A DNA stretch of 34,649 bases from Paludibacteraceae bacterium. GTDB taxonomy: Bacteria > Bacteroidota > Bacteroidia > Bacteroidales > Paludibacteraceae. The notes below the pieces were generated by a model. The model searched no databases and was not told the DNA's origin. It saw nothing but the letters and a program-made list of their open reading frames with translations. A program made the translations under genes and the position numbers. Below, piece after piece: positions 14,520 through 23,576 of this stretch (position 1 is its first letter; every line of letters starts with the position of its first letter). Location of the stretch: contig CAJOMJ010000028.1 of assembly GCA_905235505.1 (NCBI GenBank), forward strand, positions 1-34,649, read 5' to 3'.

Positions 14520-17375
14520 CTACATCACTATGTTCACTATCCTGCCCGGGACTACAATCACTTTCTTCGGCTGACCGCCTTGCAGATACTTGGCTGTGTC
14601 CGCATGCGCAAGAACTATACTCTCCACCTCTTCCCGCGGCGTATCTTTGGGCACTTCTATAGTGAAGCGCACCTTGCCGTTGAACTGCACAGGGTATTTC
14701 TGCGTGTCTTCCACAAGATACTTCTCCTCCAACTGCGGCCATTGAGCATTATGCACGCTTCCTTCGTTGCCGCAACGATGATAAATCTCCTCTGCTATAT
14801 GCGGAGCAAATGGAGCAAGAAGCACCGCAAACGGTTCCATTATCGCACGCTTGGAGCATTTCTGCAGTTCGTTCTGTGCTATCATAAAGGCAGGTATACT
14901 CGTGTTGAAAGAGAAATTCTCTATATCCCACGTGACTTTCTTTATCAGCTTGTGCAGACTGCGCAGTTCTTCTGCTGTAGGCTCGTCTCCTGTGATGTTC
15001 TCGCATTGGTTCCATAGTCGGCGCAGGAAACGGTGCACACCGTCTATACCGTTCGTGTCCCAAGGCTTCGACATCTCAAGCGGACCGAGAAACATCTCGT
15101 ACAGACGCAGTGTGTCAGCTCCATAACGCTCTACCATATCGTCTGGATTTACCACATTGAACATCGACTTCGACATCTTCTCAATTGCCCAACCGCATAT
15201 ATATGCGGCAGTATTGCCTGAAGCCTGGTCGTTACTGATGTCAGAGGTAAGACTTGTCCCGTCCTCAAGTACGAACTCGGCATCCCTATACTCCGGCATC
15301 CATGAACGGAAAGCATCTATATCCAGAATGTCGTTATGTACTATATTGACATCCACATGTATCGGCTGCACTTTCTCCTTATACTCAGGCTTGTCAATGA
15401 GGTTGGCGGATATATACATATTACCCGTCGCCCCTTCGCCTATATAACGATATACGAAGTTGCTGCGCCCCTGAATCATACCCTGATTGATAAGTTTCAG
15501 GAATGGTTCGTCCTTGCACACTACACCAAGGTCGAATAGGAACTTGTTCCAGAAGCGTGAGTATATAAGGTGACCCGTAGCATGTTCCGAGCCTCCGAGA
15601 TAGAGGTCAACCTGCTGCCAGTAGTCGTTAGCATCCTTGCTAACCAGAGTCTCTGAGTTGTGGTTGTCCATATACCGCAGATAGTATGCCGACGAGCCTG
15701 CGAAACCGGGCATGGTGCATAGTTCCAATGGGAACACACTCTTGTTGTCAACAAGGCTCTTGTCCACCACCTTATTGTTCTTCTCGTCCCATGCCCATAG
15801 TTGTGCATTACCAAGTGGTGGCTCGCCCGTCTCGGTAGGCAGAAACTTATCCACCTCCGGCAGACGTAGTGGCAGACAGTCTTCCTGAATCATGTATGGC
15901 ATGCCGTCCTTGTAATACACGGGGAAAGGCTCTCCCCAGTAACGCTGACGGGAGAAGATGGCATCGCGCAAACGATAGTTCACTCGCACACGCCCTATAC
16001 CCTTCTCTTCTATATATCGCTTCATGGCGGCAATTGCATCTTTCACCTGCATTCCATTCAGGAAACCCGAATTCATCATAATACCCTCTTTGGCATCAAA
16101 TGACTGCTCCGACACATCTGCTCCCTCTATAAGAGGGATAACCGGCAGGTCGAAATGACGGGCGAAAGCATAGTCACGACTGTCGTGTGCCGGCACTGCC
16201 ATAATTGCACCGGTACCATAGCCTGCAAGCACATAGTCACTTATATATATAGGTATCTCCTGCTCTGTAAGAGGATTGACTGCGTATGAGCCGGTGAATA
16301 CACCCGTAACCTTACGGTCGGATATACGCTCGCGCTCTGTGCGGCGGCTCACCCATGTCAGGTACTCGTCCACCTCTGCCTGATGCTCTGGCGTTACCAC
16401 CTGTTTCACATACTCCGACTCCGGCGCAAGGACCATGAATGTTACTCCGAACACCGTGTCCGCACGGGTGGTGAAAATAGTGAATGACATATCTTTGCCT
16501 GCAAGGCGGAAACGCATCTCCGCACCCTCACTCCTGCCTATCCAGTTGCGCTGGGTGTCTTTCAGCGAGTCTGTCCAGTCTATACGGTCCAGACCGTCCA
16601 ACAGCCGCTGGGCGTATGCACTCACCCTTAGCGACCACTGACGCATCACTCTCTGCTCTACCGGATGCCCCCCACGAACAGACAATCCCTCACTTACCTC
16701 ATCATTGGCAAGCACTGTTCCGAGGGCGGGACACCAGTTAACTTTGGTATCTGCAAGATAGGCAATACGGTAGTTCATCAGCACTTCCTGCTTGCGCTTC
16801 TCCGTCATACCTTGCCACTCCTCTGCAGTGAAGCTGAGTTCCTCTGTCTGTGCCACGTTCAGGTTCTGTGTACCATGCTCGGAGAAATAGCTGATGAGGT
16901 TCTCTATCGGCTGTGCCTTCCGTGAGTTGTTGCAATAGTAAGAGTTGAACATCTTGCAGAAAGCCCATTGTGTCCACTTGTAGTAGTCAGGGTCACAAGT
17001 ACGCACCTCTCTGTCCCAGTCATAGCAGAATCCTATCTTTGATAGTTGCTCCTTATAGCGGGCGATGTTCTTCTCTGTTGTAACCTCCGGGTGCTGACCT
17101 GTCTGAATGGCGTACTGCTCTGCAGGCAAACCGTATGCATCAAATCCCATAGGATGAAGCACATTATAGCCGCAAAGACGCTTGTAGCGGCTATATATGT
17201 CAGATGCTATATACCCGAGCGGGTGCCCTACATGCAAACCTGCTCCCGAAGGATAAGGAAACATGTCGAGAACATAGTATTTGGGTTTGTCAGACCTGTT
17301 GCTGACCTTGTAGAGTTGCTCCTCTTTCCAGCGCTGTTGCCAACGCTGCTCTATCTCTTTGAAGTTGTATTCCAT
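14520..17375 (-). CDS. leuS: Leucyl-tRNA synthetase
   Basis: 951 residues, typical of the longer Bacteroidota LeuRS. The class I signature HVGH is at 48-51 in [15 protein letters not shown], and KMSKS is at 733-737. The CP1 editing domain shows [10 protein letters not shown] and [15 protein letters not shown], with the discriminating Asp, so proofreading should be intact. The enzyme charges tRNA-Leu in the cytoplasm. It lies 37 bases downstream of tkt on the same strand and may be co-transcribed with it. Start [13 protein letters not shown] is the standard family start. Confidence 0.97.
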   Translation of the reverse strand: MEYNFKEIEQRWQQRWKEEQLYKVSNRSDKPKYYVLDMFPYPSGAGLHVGHPLGYIASDIYSRYKRLCGYNVLHPMGFDAYGLPAEQYAIQTGQHPEVTTEKNIARYKEQLSKIGFCYDWDREVRTCDPDYYKWTQWAFCKMFNSYYCNNSRKAQPIENLISYFSEHGTQNLNVAQTEELSFTAEEWQGMTEKRKQEVLMNYRIAYLADTKVNWCPALGTVLANDEVSEGLSVRGGHPVEQRVMRQWSLRVSAYAQRLLDGLDRIDWTDSLKDTQRNWIGRSEGAEMRFRLAGKDMSFTIFTTRADTVFGVTFMVLAPESEYVKQVVTPEHQAEVDEYLTWVSRRTERERISDRKVTGVFTGSYAVNPLTEQEIPIYISDYVLAGYGTGAIMAVPAHDSRDYAFARHFDLPVIPLIEGADVSEQSFDAKEGIMMNSGFLNGMQVKDAIAAMKRYIEEKGIGRVRVNYRLRDAIFSRQRYWGEPFPVYYKDGMPYMIQEDCLPLRLPEVDKFLPTETGEPPLGNAQLWAWDEKNNKVVDKSLVDNKSVFPLELCTMPGFAGSSAYYLRYMDNHNSETLVSKDANDYWQQVDLYLGGSEHATGHLIYSRFWNKFLFDLGVVCKDEPFLKLINQGMIQGRSNFVYRYIGEGATGNMYISANLIDKPEYKEKVQPIHVDVNIVHNDILDIDAFRSWMPEYRDAEFVLEDGTSLTSDISNDQASGNTAAYICGWAIEKMSKSMFNVVNPDDMVERYGADTLRLYEMFLGPLEMSKPWDTNGIDGVHRFLRRLWNQCENITGDEPTAEELRSLHKLIKKVTWDIENFSFNTSIPAFMIAQNELQKCSKRAIMEPFAVLLAPFAPHIAEEIYHRCGNEGSVHNAQWPQLEEKYLVEDTQKYPVQFNGKVRFTIEVPKDTPREEVESIVLAHADTAKYLQGGQPKKVIVVPGRIVNIVM

Positions 17376-17412
17376 AAGGATATCGTCTATTTGACTATTG
17401 ACTGTTTACTGT

Positions 17413-19431
17413 TTATTCTGCAAGTAACTTCTTTACTTGGTTATATACATTCTCAGCAGTGAAGCCGAGTTTCTCATCAAGTACTTTGTATGGTGCCGAG
17501 AAGCCGAACGAGTTGAGTCCCCACACCTTGCCGTTCTCGCCTACCAGACCCTCAAGTGTGCAACTGAGACCTGCTGTCAGACCAAAGCGTTTCACTCCCT
17601 TAGGCAGAACCTCTTCCTGATATTCTTTCGCTTGCGAGCGGAACAGACCTTCTGAAGGCACACTCACAATCTGCAGACGTACACCGTCTTTCCTCAGCAG
17701 TTCTGCGCCTGCAAGCAGCGTACTTACCTCAGAGCCCGAGGCCAGCATCACTATATCGGGGTTCTCGTCCTTACTAACTATATAAGCACCCTTCTTGAAC
17801 CCCTCGAAGTTCTGTACAGGTAGCGAAGGTATGTCCTGGCGTGAGAAGATAAGAGCGGTAGGAGTGGCTGTGTTCTCCATAGCCATACGCCATGCCATCG
17901 TCGTCTCCTCTGCATCTGCAGGGCGGAGCACAAGCATAGATGGGTTGCCGCTGTGGTTATGCAGTTTCTCCATCAGACGAATCTGTGCCTCCTGCTCCAC
18001 CGGCTCATGCGTAGGACCGTCTTCGCCTACACGGAAAGCATCGTGAGTCCAGATGAACTTCACAGGCAGTTCCATCAGTGCTGCCATACGGATAGCCGGT
18101 TTCATATAGTCGGAGAAGACGAAGAACGTGCCGCATGCGGGGATAACTCCTCCGTGCAGCGCCATACCTATACATACGCAAGCCATGGTGAGTTCGGACA
18201 CGCCTGCCTGCAGGAAAGCGCCTGAGAAATCACCCTTGGTGAAGGCATGGGTCTTCTTGAGGAAACCGTCGGTCTTGTCCGAGTTGCTGAGGTCGGCACT
18301 GGAAACTATCATGTTGCCCACCTGCTGTGCCAACTCGCCGAGTACCGCAGCAGAGGCTGCACGGCTGGCAACCCCGGGTTTCTGCTGAATACGGCTCCAG
18401 TCAATCTGAGGAGTCTCGCCCGAGAAATACTGCTCGTATGTCTTGGCAAGTTCAGGGTTCTGCTGCTGCCATAGATAGAACTCTTCATATCGTTGGTTCA
18501 CTATGCCTCGCAACTCTTCGGCACGCTTCTCATACATATTCTGCACTTCTGGGAATATGACAAAGGGGTTATCCACATCACCGCCGAGGTTCTCTATGGT
18601 CTTCTCATACGAGCCGCCGCCTGACTTGGAGATAGGTGCGCCGTGAGTGGAACATTTGCCCTCAAACGACTCGCCCTCGGCAGTAACTATACCCTTGCCC
18701 ATTATAGTCTGACCTATAATGAGTGACGGGCGCGACTTCTCTGCTTTGGCATTATTGAGTGCCACACGTATCTCTATCGGGTCATTACCGTTGATAGTCT
18801 GTACGAACCAACCCCATGCCTCGTACTTGCGCTGGACATCCTCACTCGTAACAACATTGCAGTCGGTTGACAGTTGCACAGAGTTGCTGTCGTAGAACAT
18901 GATGAGATTGTCAAGACCAAGGTGACCTGCCAAACGACCTGCACCCTGCGATATCTCCTCCTGCACACCGCCATCAGAGATAAATGTATAGATGGTCTGA
19001 TTCATCACATTCCCGAACCTTGCTTTCATGAACTTGGCAGCAATAGCAGCACCCACGGCAAAGGTGTGTCCCTGTCCGAGCGGACCGGACGTGTTCTCTA
19101 TGCCACGCTCTACACACAGCTCAGGGTGACCGGGGGTAACACTCTCCCACTGACGGAGGTTCTTCAGGTCATCCAGAGTAAACTTGCCTGCCAAACAGAG
19201 TTGCGCATACAGCATAGGTGCCATGTGACCAGGGTCAAGGAAGAAGCGGTCGCGTCCCTCCCATGTAGGGTTCTCCGGATCATAGACTAAATACTCCGAG
19301 AAAAGCACATTGATAAAGTCTGCGCCCCCCATTGCTCCACCGGGGTGACCTGACTTGGCTTTCTCCACTGCAGCTGCTGCCAATATGCGGATGTTGTCCG
19401 CAGCACGATTAAGAAGTTGGGTTGAGTTCAT
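17413..19431 (-). CDS. tkt: Transketolase
   Basis: 672 residues, the usual transketolase length. N-terminal SGHPGGAMG (residues 27-35) and PLGQGHTFAVGAAIA belong to the thiamine diphosphate domain. The TPP/Mg region reads ISDGGVQEEIS rather than the textbook GDG. The pyrimidine domain has HDAFRVGEDGPTHEPVEQ. It moves two-carbon ketol units in the non-oxidative pentose phosphate pathway, in the cytoplasm. leuS follows after 37 bases. No clear promoter was found in the 19432-19690 gap. Confidence 0.96.
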   Translation of the reverse strand: MNSTQLLNRAADNIRILAAAAVEKAKSGHPGGAMGGADFINVLFSEYLVYDPENPTWEGRDRFFLDPGHMAPMLYAQLCLAGKFTLDDLKNLRQWESVTPGHPELCVERGIENTSGPLGQGHTFAVGAAIAAKFMKARFGNVMNQTIYTFISDGGVQEEISQGAGRLAGHLGLDNLIMFYDSNSVQLSTDCNVVTSEDVQRKYEAWGWFVQTINGNDPIEIRVALNNAKAEKSRPSLIIGQTIMGKGIVTAEGESFEGKCSTHGAPISKSGGGSYEKTIENLGGDVDNPFVIFPEVQNMYEKRAEELRGIVNQRYEEFYLWQQQNPELAKTYEQYFSGETPQIDWSRIQQKPGVASRAASAAVLGELAQQVGNMIVSSADLSNSDKTDGFLKKTHAFTKGDFSGAFLQAGVSELTMACVCIGMALHGGVIPACGTFFVFSDYMKPAIRMAALMELPVKFIWTHDAFRVGEDGPTHEPVEQEAQIRLMEKLHNHSGNPSMLVLRPADAEETTMAWRMAMENTATPTALIFSRQDIPSLPVQNFEGFKKGAYIVSKDENPDIVMLASGSEVSTLLAGAELLRKDGVRLQIVSVPSEGLFRSQAKEYQEEVLPKGVKRFGLTAGLSCTLEGLVGENGKVWGLNSFGFSAPYKVLDEKLGFTAENVYNQVKKLLAE

Positions 19432-19483
19432 ACGGTATGATGTTTAATATGTTTTACAAGTTCAATATGTTCGGGAAGTTCCC

Positions 19484-19630
19484 GTAGAGACGCCACACTG
19501 TCACGTCTCATCCCATCCCACAAAATCATGTCCCACTTGTAGAGACATTTGACTAAATGTCTCTCACCCCCATCCCCATGTTAATAATAATATCATCCCC
19601 CATCGTAGAGACGCCACACTGTCACGTCTC
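19484..19630. repeat. Cluster of three GTAGAGAC-family palindromes
   Basis: Two identical palindromes, GTAGAGACGCCACACTGTCA plus CGTCTC, at 19484-19509 and 19605-19630, flank a different one at 19539-19567 whose arms GAGACATTT/AAATGTCTC are perfect. All fit the REP-like pattern GTAGAGAC...GTCTC. They fill the gap between tkt and the DUF6048 gene. Confidence 0.75.
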
Positions 19631-19690
19631 ATCCCATATCTGCGTTGTTCTATACTCCTAAGTTATCCTCAAGTCAATAATCTCCACGCA

Positions 19691-20335
19691 TTAGAATTTC
19701 CAGCCTATATAATAGTTAAGTCCGAAGTTCGACTCCTGCCTGTAGCCGTAACCGGGTATATACCACGCATTGGTAGTGCCATTCTCTTTGCGGGTGAACA
19801 ACAACTTGAGGCGCACATACCATCCCATGTGGAAACTCTTATACACCTGCACCTGCACACCTGCCACCACTTCGCCCCATACATCGGCACGCACCTTAGG
19901 GTCGTAATCACGAACGGTATATGTCTGCCAGTATGTATCCCAGACGCGCACATCCGTGAGGCTGTAACCCTGCACTGCCGTACCGAGACGGATACCCACA
20001 AGCAGAAGATTGTCTTTGCGGCTCTTCTTCAGCGCTGCGAGGTCAAGACCTACCCTGCCAAAGCCTCCTACCCCGTAGAAATTACCTCCTGCAGCCGCAC
20101 AATCGCCTTGCCCGTAACCCAACTCAAGTGTCGGATAAAAGCGGTTAGCCAGTCTTACGTTCATTGCCAGCTCATAACTCATCACCTTCGCGTCTGAGCG
20201 TGCCAACTCAAGAACAGGAGTGGCAAGGTCTATCTTGAGGTTGATACCCTGATATATGGCAGAGTCTGCATACTCGCGCGCCGACAAGGCTACAACAGAT
20301 AACAGAAGCAATATGGCAAACAGAGCGCGTCTCAC
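19691..20335 (-). CDS. DUF6048-like outer-membrane beta-barrel protein
   Basis: 214 residues. A signal peptide (about 1-19, ending ALSA) is followed by alternating hydrophobic and polar strands (for example NRFYPTLELGYG, GWYVRLKLLFTRKENG) and an aromatic C-terminus, NYYIGWKF, typical of outer-membrane barrels. Length and context fit the Bacteroidota DUF6048 family, usually found after a DUF6452 lipoprotein as here. The start codon is GTG at 20335, sharing one base with the lipoprotein's TAG stop, so translation is probably coupled. Molecular function unknown. Confidence 0.75.
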   Translation of the reverse strand: MRRALFAILLLLSVVALSAREYADSAIYQGINLKIDLATPVLELARSDAKVMSYELAMNVRLANRFYPTLELGYGQGDCAAAGGNFYGVGGFGRVGLDLAALKKSRKDNLLLVGIRLGTAVQGYSLTDVRVWDTYWQTYTVRDYDPKVRADVWGEVVAGVQVQVYKSFHMGWYVRLKLLFTRKENGTTNAWYIPGYGYRQESNFGLNYYIGWKF

Positions 20336-20820
20336 TATAAGCTTATATATATCTTTATATTGTCCTGCTCCACATTCTGCACTGCGGTGTTTATCACCTC
20401 AGAGTTGACTATCATTCCGTTGGTACCGAATGCTGTATCCACCGCATGGAACACGAAGCAACCGCAGGCGAGAGAAACGAAATACTCGTCGTTTGTATGC
20501 TGTATAACCAGGGTCTCAGGGTGTGAGTTGAGTGTCAGTTGATAACGGGTCTCGGTAGTGTCGCTTCTAAGCGGGAGAGAGAGTCTGCTCACGTTCTTTT
20601 GGTTGTTGTAGAGCACTGAGTCGGAACCCACACCTTGCACGGTAACGGAGTCAACAGTATTGAAATTAACCGTATATACGGTATCCTCATTGCTTACTAC
20701 AGAGTCACAACTGAACACCACCACGCAGCGCACCGACTCTGTCTGGCGGCACTCCTCATCTACACTGCACGCTGCAAGCAGTACAAGTATCAAGGCTAAT
20801 ATGAGTTTGAATGGTTTGAT
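20335..20820 (-). CDS. DUF6452-like lipoprotein with no ATG start
   Basis: The mature part begins after the lipobox LLAAC and is Cys-rich (CSVDEEC...CVVVFSC...CGC), fitting the DUF6452 family. The frame has no ATG between its upstream stop codon (20833-20835) and the lipobox. A TTG at 20793 would leave an 8-residue signal with no positive charge, too short to work. The ATC at 20820 gives an ideal lipoprotein signal (IKPFKLILALILVLLAAC), so the original start was probably there. Either a rare start codon is used, or the ATG was lost by mutation or base error. The protein should be anchored by lipid to the outer membrane next to the DUF6048 barrel. Function unknown. Confidence 0.7.
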   Translation of the reverse strand: MKPFKLILALILVLLAACSVDEECRQTESVRCVVVFSCDSVVSNEDTVYTVNFNTVDSVTVQGVGSDSVLYNNQKNVSRLSLPLRSDTTETRYQLTLNSHPETLVIQHTNDEYFVSLACGCFVFHAVDTAFGTNGMIVNSEVINTAVQNVEQDNIKIYISL

Positions 20821-20896
20821 AAGTCTGAGAAGTTACTTAAGTTTGATAATGTATATGGCCAATATTTTTTATGATATGAATATGTATCCATCTGCT

Positions 20897-21250
20897 TTAT
20901 TTCCTTTTATCTAAGACAATTTCTGCATTCTTGTATAGAAGAGGAATATCAGTATATCTAATACGGAATTTTGTACCATGATTATGACCTGTACGAGCAT
21001 CAAAATCCACATAAACCTTCCCTGCCCGAATTGCTTCAATGAATTTATCTTGGTCGAATTGAGATAGTTTCAGAACATAGTTATACAAGAAGTAGTTTTG
21101 ATTTCTACCTTTCTCCTTTTCCCACTTTTCATCCGCTTGTACATAAAAGCAATTCGTCAGTTTTACACCTGCCTTATGAAATAAATCATCATATCCCCAA
21201 TACGGGACAATATCAAAGTTATTCAAGTGTCCTGCTCTTGCAAGAACACT
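20897..21250 (-). pseudogene. C-terminal remnant of a type II restriction endonuclease (possibly MvaI/BcnI-like)
   Basis: About 117 codons, readable as SVLARAGHLNNFDIVPYWGYDDLFHKAGVKL... to the stop, with the phrase VDFDARTGHNHGTKFRIR near the end, which resembles the C-terminus of MvaI/BcnI-type enzymes. There is no ATG; TTG at 21226 is the only candidate start, and the similarity-bearing sequence seems to extend upstream of it to a stop codon. The N-terminal catalytic part is missing, so it is likely a dead fragment left by recombination at the end of the neighbouring nuclease gene. Family assignment is tentative. Confidence 0.5.
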
Positions 21251-21251
21251 T

Positions 21252-22286
21252 TTAATTAAAATTTAAATAGTTCATTAATTTCAAACTTTTATGTAATTGC
21301 ATTTGAACCACAAACTTTATTCCTTCAGGAGTAAGATATATATTTGTATCATTCTTTGCTAATAATCCCAGATCAATTGCATAATTAGAATACATTTTAG
21401 TTCCATATCGTTTTGCCCGCTCTGTTTGCCATTCTAACGATTTTCCAGAATATAAAGCAAAATATTGTTCTAATTGCCTATTCGGTATAGGATAATTTGT
21501 TTTGGACAAAGTAAATACACATTCTACTATTGAGGCTATACCTAAACTTATACAAGAGACATAAGGATTTTGCATTACGTAATCTTTTACTAATTTTACT
21601 TGGTCTTCACTCAATGTTTCTTCCAAGTATTTATCCTTTGCTGAGACATATTGTTCTCCAAGTTTTGTTAAAGCAATATAATCTCCATTTTTTGACCAAT
21701 TAATCAGACCTAATTCATTGGCGAATCTTATTTTGTTGTACAGTGTTTTTGAAGAACCACCAACTAAATTTTGTAAAGACTTAATTGAATTACAACTGAT
21801 GAGGTTATATATGAATTTATTTATCAAATGAATATTCCAAATACCAACATCAACAGGTTTTAGTTCCGAAAATGTAGTTATGGGACGTAATCGTTCACTA
21901 TAAAAGAAATCAAGAATATCCTCTGGATTGTATTCTTGTAAAAGGATTCCATGCGATTCTATTTCATCTTTTCCATTCTGGGTTGTTTTAGGCATCAACA
22001 AACAAGGAATAATATCACCCTGCACAAGTTTTCCTTGTTTTTGGAAAAGCAATAAATCCTGTTTATAATCTAATACTTGTTTGATAAATTTTCTTTGAAA
22101 ACTTGCGACCTTCAATTCAATAAGGAATAGATATTTTTGGTAGGTATAAAGCATATCTAATCTGCCGGAAGGTACAATAATTTGTCTTCCAATAATCCTT
22201 GGTTCTTCTTCCATACCAAATACTCTTTGCATCAATGATGGAGAACCGACTAAAATATCTTCTATTTGCTTTTCTCTAATTTCCAT
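21252..22286 (-). CDS. PD-(D/E)XK nuclease, probable restriction endonuclease
   Basis: 344 residues, AT-rich. The N-terminal nuclease motif is GRLDMLYTYQKYLFLIELK with Asp44, Glu57 and Lys59 in the D-(x)n-E-x-K pattern (NucS/restriction-like). The C-terminal half contains two winged-helix-like stretches (for example KTLYNKIRFANELGLINWSKNG), which may contact DNA. The ATG starts directly after the stop codon of the 67-residue gene. Context (methyltransferase fragment upstream, restriction fragment downstream) points to a restriction role, but an unknown DNA-processing role is possible. No frameshift is visible. Confidence 0.7.
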   Translation of the reverse strand: MEIREKQIEDILVGSPSLMQRVFGMEEEPRIIGRQIIVPSGRLDMLYTYQKYLFLIELKVASFQRKFIKQVLDYKQDLLLFQKQGKLVQGDIIPCLLMPKTTQNGKDEIESHGILLQEYNPEDILDFFYSERLRPITTFSELKPVDVGIWNIHLINKFIYNLISCNSIKSLQNLVGGSSKTLYNKIRFANELGLINWSKNGDYIALTKLGEQYVSAKDKYLEETLSEDQVKLVKDYVMQNPYVSCISLGIASIVECVFTLSKTNYPIPNRQLEQYFALYSGKSLEWQTERAKRYGTKMYSNYAIDLGLLAKNDTNIYLTPEGIKFVVQMQLHKSLKLMNYLNFN

Positions 22287-22490
22287 CTATTCTGGAATGT
22301 ATGGATAAAATTCTTGTTCACTGCAAAGATTCTTCTCTACAAATACTTGGGCGATAACATCTCGGACTCGTCCGATTGAGTCTATATCCCAATGCATCGA
22401 TTTTTCACTGGGAATTAAGTCTATTAACATTTCATAGATTGTATTATCTACAAAATCTTGTCTTTCTATTTGTGTATCTGTTAGTTCCAT
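22287..22490 (-). CDS. Small conserved protein of a restriction-modification cassette
   Basis: 67 residues, acidic, MELTDTQIERQDFVDNTIYEMLIDLIP. No motif of known function. It lies 4 bases after the truncated methyltransferase stop and abuts the nuclease start, so the three were one operon. Small proteins of this type accompany DNA methyltransferases in Bacteroidota. It could be an accessory or control protein, but it shows no helix-turn-helix by eye. Confidence 0.6.
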   Translation of the reverse strand: MELTDTQIERQDFVDNTIYEMLIDLIPSEKSMHWDIDSIGRVRDVIAQVFVEKNLCSEQEFYPYIPE

Positions 22491-22494
22491 ATCA

Positions 22495-22845
22495 TTATGC
22501 TACTATATCCCTACGATCTTGTATCAAACCGGCTTGTACACGCCATTTGTGATTATAGAAAATCGCGCCATCATCCTTAATAACGCGCACTAACTCAAGT
22601 AATACCTCATGCTGCCACGCTGCATATTCATCATTCGGCATACAATCATCGTAGTTTTCATAACCATTAATAAGAGCTGCATTAGCCCACTTGCCACCAC
22701 GCCCATCTTTCATACCATTGCCGGTAGAGTTTTTGAGATTATAAGGCGGCGAGGTAACAACAAGATCAATACACCTATCAGGTAATTGTTTAAGGATTTC
22801 TAAACAGTCATCATTGATAATTTTATTTATGAAGTCTTCTAACAT
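22495..22845 (-). pseudogene. Truncated N4/N6-type DNA methyltransferase
   Basis: 116 residues. Motif IV TSPPYNL is at residues 31-37 (DLVVTSPPYNLK), followed by the normal YDDCMPNDEYAAWQHEVLLELVRVIKDDGAIFYNHKWRVQ region of the N6_N4_Mtase family (PF01555). The sequence ends after RRDIVA, where full-length relatives continue for well over 100 residues and carry the AdoMet-binding FxGxG motif. Without that part it cannot bind AdoMet, so it is probably inactive. The break looks like a deletion, since the next gene starts 4 bases after the stop. Confidence 0.8.
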
Positions 22846-22916
22846 AATTGATTATAACAAATAAAAACGTTTCATATTATTTATGTAAATAAGTTGCCTA
22901 AGTATATTTTTATGTA

Positions 22917-23429
22917 CTACAATATCCCTTTTGCTTCCTGCTTGAGTAGTCTGAGAGCATTCTGTACAGGTGTCTCACCGTTCTGGTTGTAGGCAGTGAT
23001 GAGTGCCTGCGCATACTGCAGTGTACTGCAACCTTCGGGCATCTGCATGGCTATGGCGTTGATGAAGTTGAGAGTCTCTTCTTTGGCAAGTACAACAGCC
23101 TGCCATGTCTCATCGGATACATATATCTGCTGCGAGAGATTATGGTCAACCTCAAGACGCACTGTCTGCAGCAACTGCCGCTGCAGATCCCGCATAGTCA
23201 TACCGCTGAGGTCAAGGTTCATCAGCATGTGTTCAGGTGTGATACGCTCAAGCAACAATGCCAGTCGCTCATATCCCCTGAGTCTGAGCGGGTTGGTGAT
23301 ATTGCGGTCCTGACGACGCAGTTCGTACTCGCGTTTCTGCCGTTCTTCCTTCAACATCTTACCGAGAACGACCCACGCGGCAACCAGCACTATCAGTGCC
23401 GGAACAGTGTATTTAAGCAGTTCAAGCAT
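22917..23429 (-). CDS. DUF7935-like membrane-anchored conserved protein
   Basis: 170 residues. One N-terminal membrane helix (about 5-23, VPALIVLVAAWVVLG) is followed by a basic stretch and a soluble helical domain with NPLRLRGYERLALLLERI and VDHNLSQQIYVSDETW, which are characteristic of the DUF7935 family of Bacteroidota. Function unknown. The gene has its own promoter with a large perfect palindrome inside it (23450-23489), so it may be specifically controlled. The adjacent AT-rich restriction island ends right after this gene. Confidence 0.8.
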   Translation of the reverse strand: MLELLKYTVPALIVLVAAWVVLGKMLKEERQKREYELRRQDRNITNPLRLRGYERLALLLERITPEHMLMNLDLSGMTMRDLQRQLLQTVRLEVDHNLSQQIYVSDETWQAVVLAKEETLNFINAIAMQMPEGCSTLQYAQALITAYNQNGETPVQNALRLLKQEAKGIL

Positions 23430-23449
23430 AGTATGCGTAATTTATGGTG

Positions 23450-23489
23450 CAAAGATAGTGAAAGATTTGCAAGTGCGCAAATCTTTCAC
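23450..23489 (-). promoter_or_regulatory. Promoter with an embedded perfect 13-bp inverted repeat
   Basis: TTTG (23481-23478), a 20-base spacer and TATCTTTG (23457-23450) on the minus strand form a good promoter for the DUF7935 gene. GTGAAAGATTTGC (23458-23470) and GCAAATCTTTCAC (23477-23489) are perfect inverted arms with a 6-base loop. The palindrome covers the -33 box and abuts the -7 box. Confidence 0.75.
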
Positions 23490-23576
23490 CATCTTTCCTC
23501 GTAAGAGCCCCACAAATGAGACTATTATCGTAGTTCTTTTTTACTACAGAGTGGGCTAAGAGTGAGCATGGTGGTA

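Noticed and set aside
17413-19431. Transketolase inactivated because the GDG motif reads SDGG
   Set aside because: All other conserved segments are intact and I believe related Bacteroidota sequences vary here; there is not enough evidence for loss of function.
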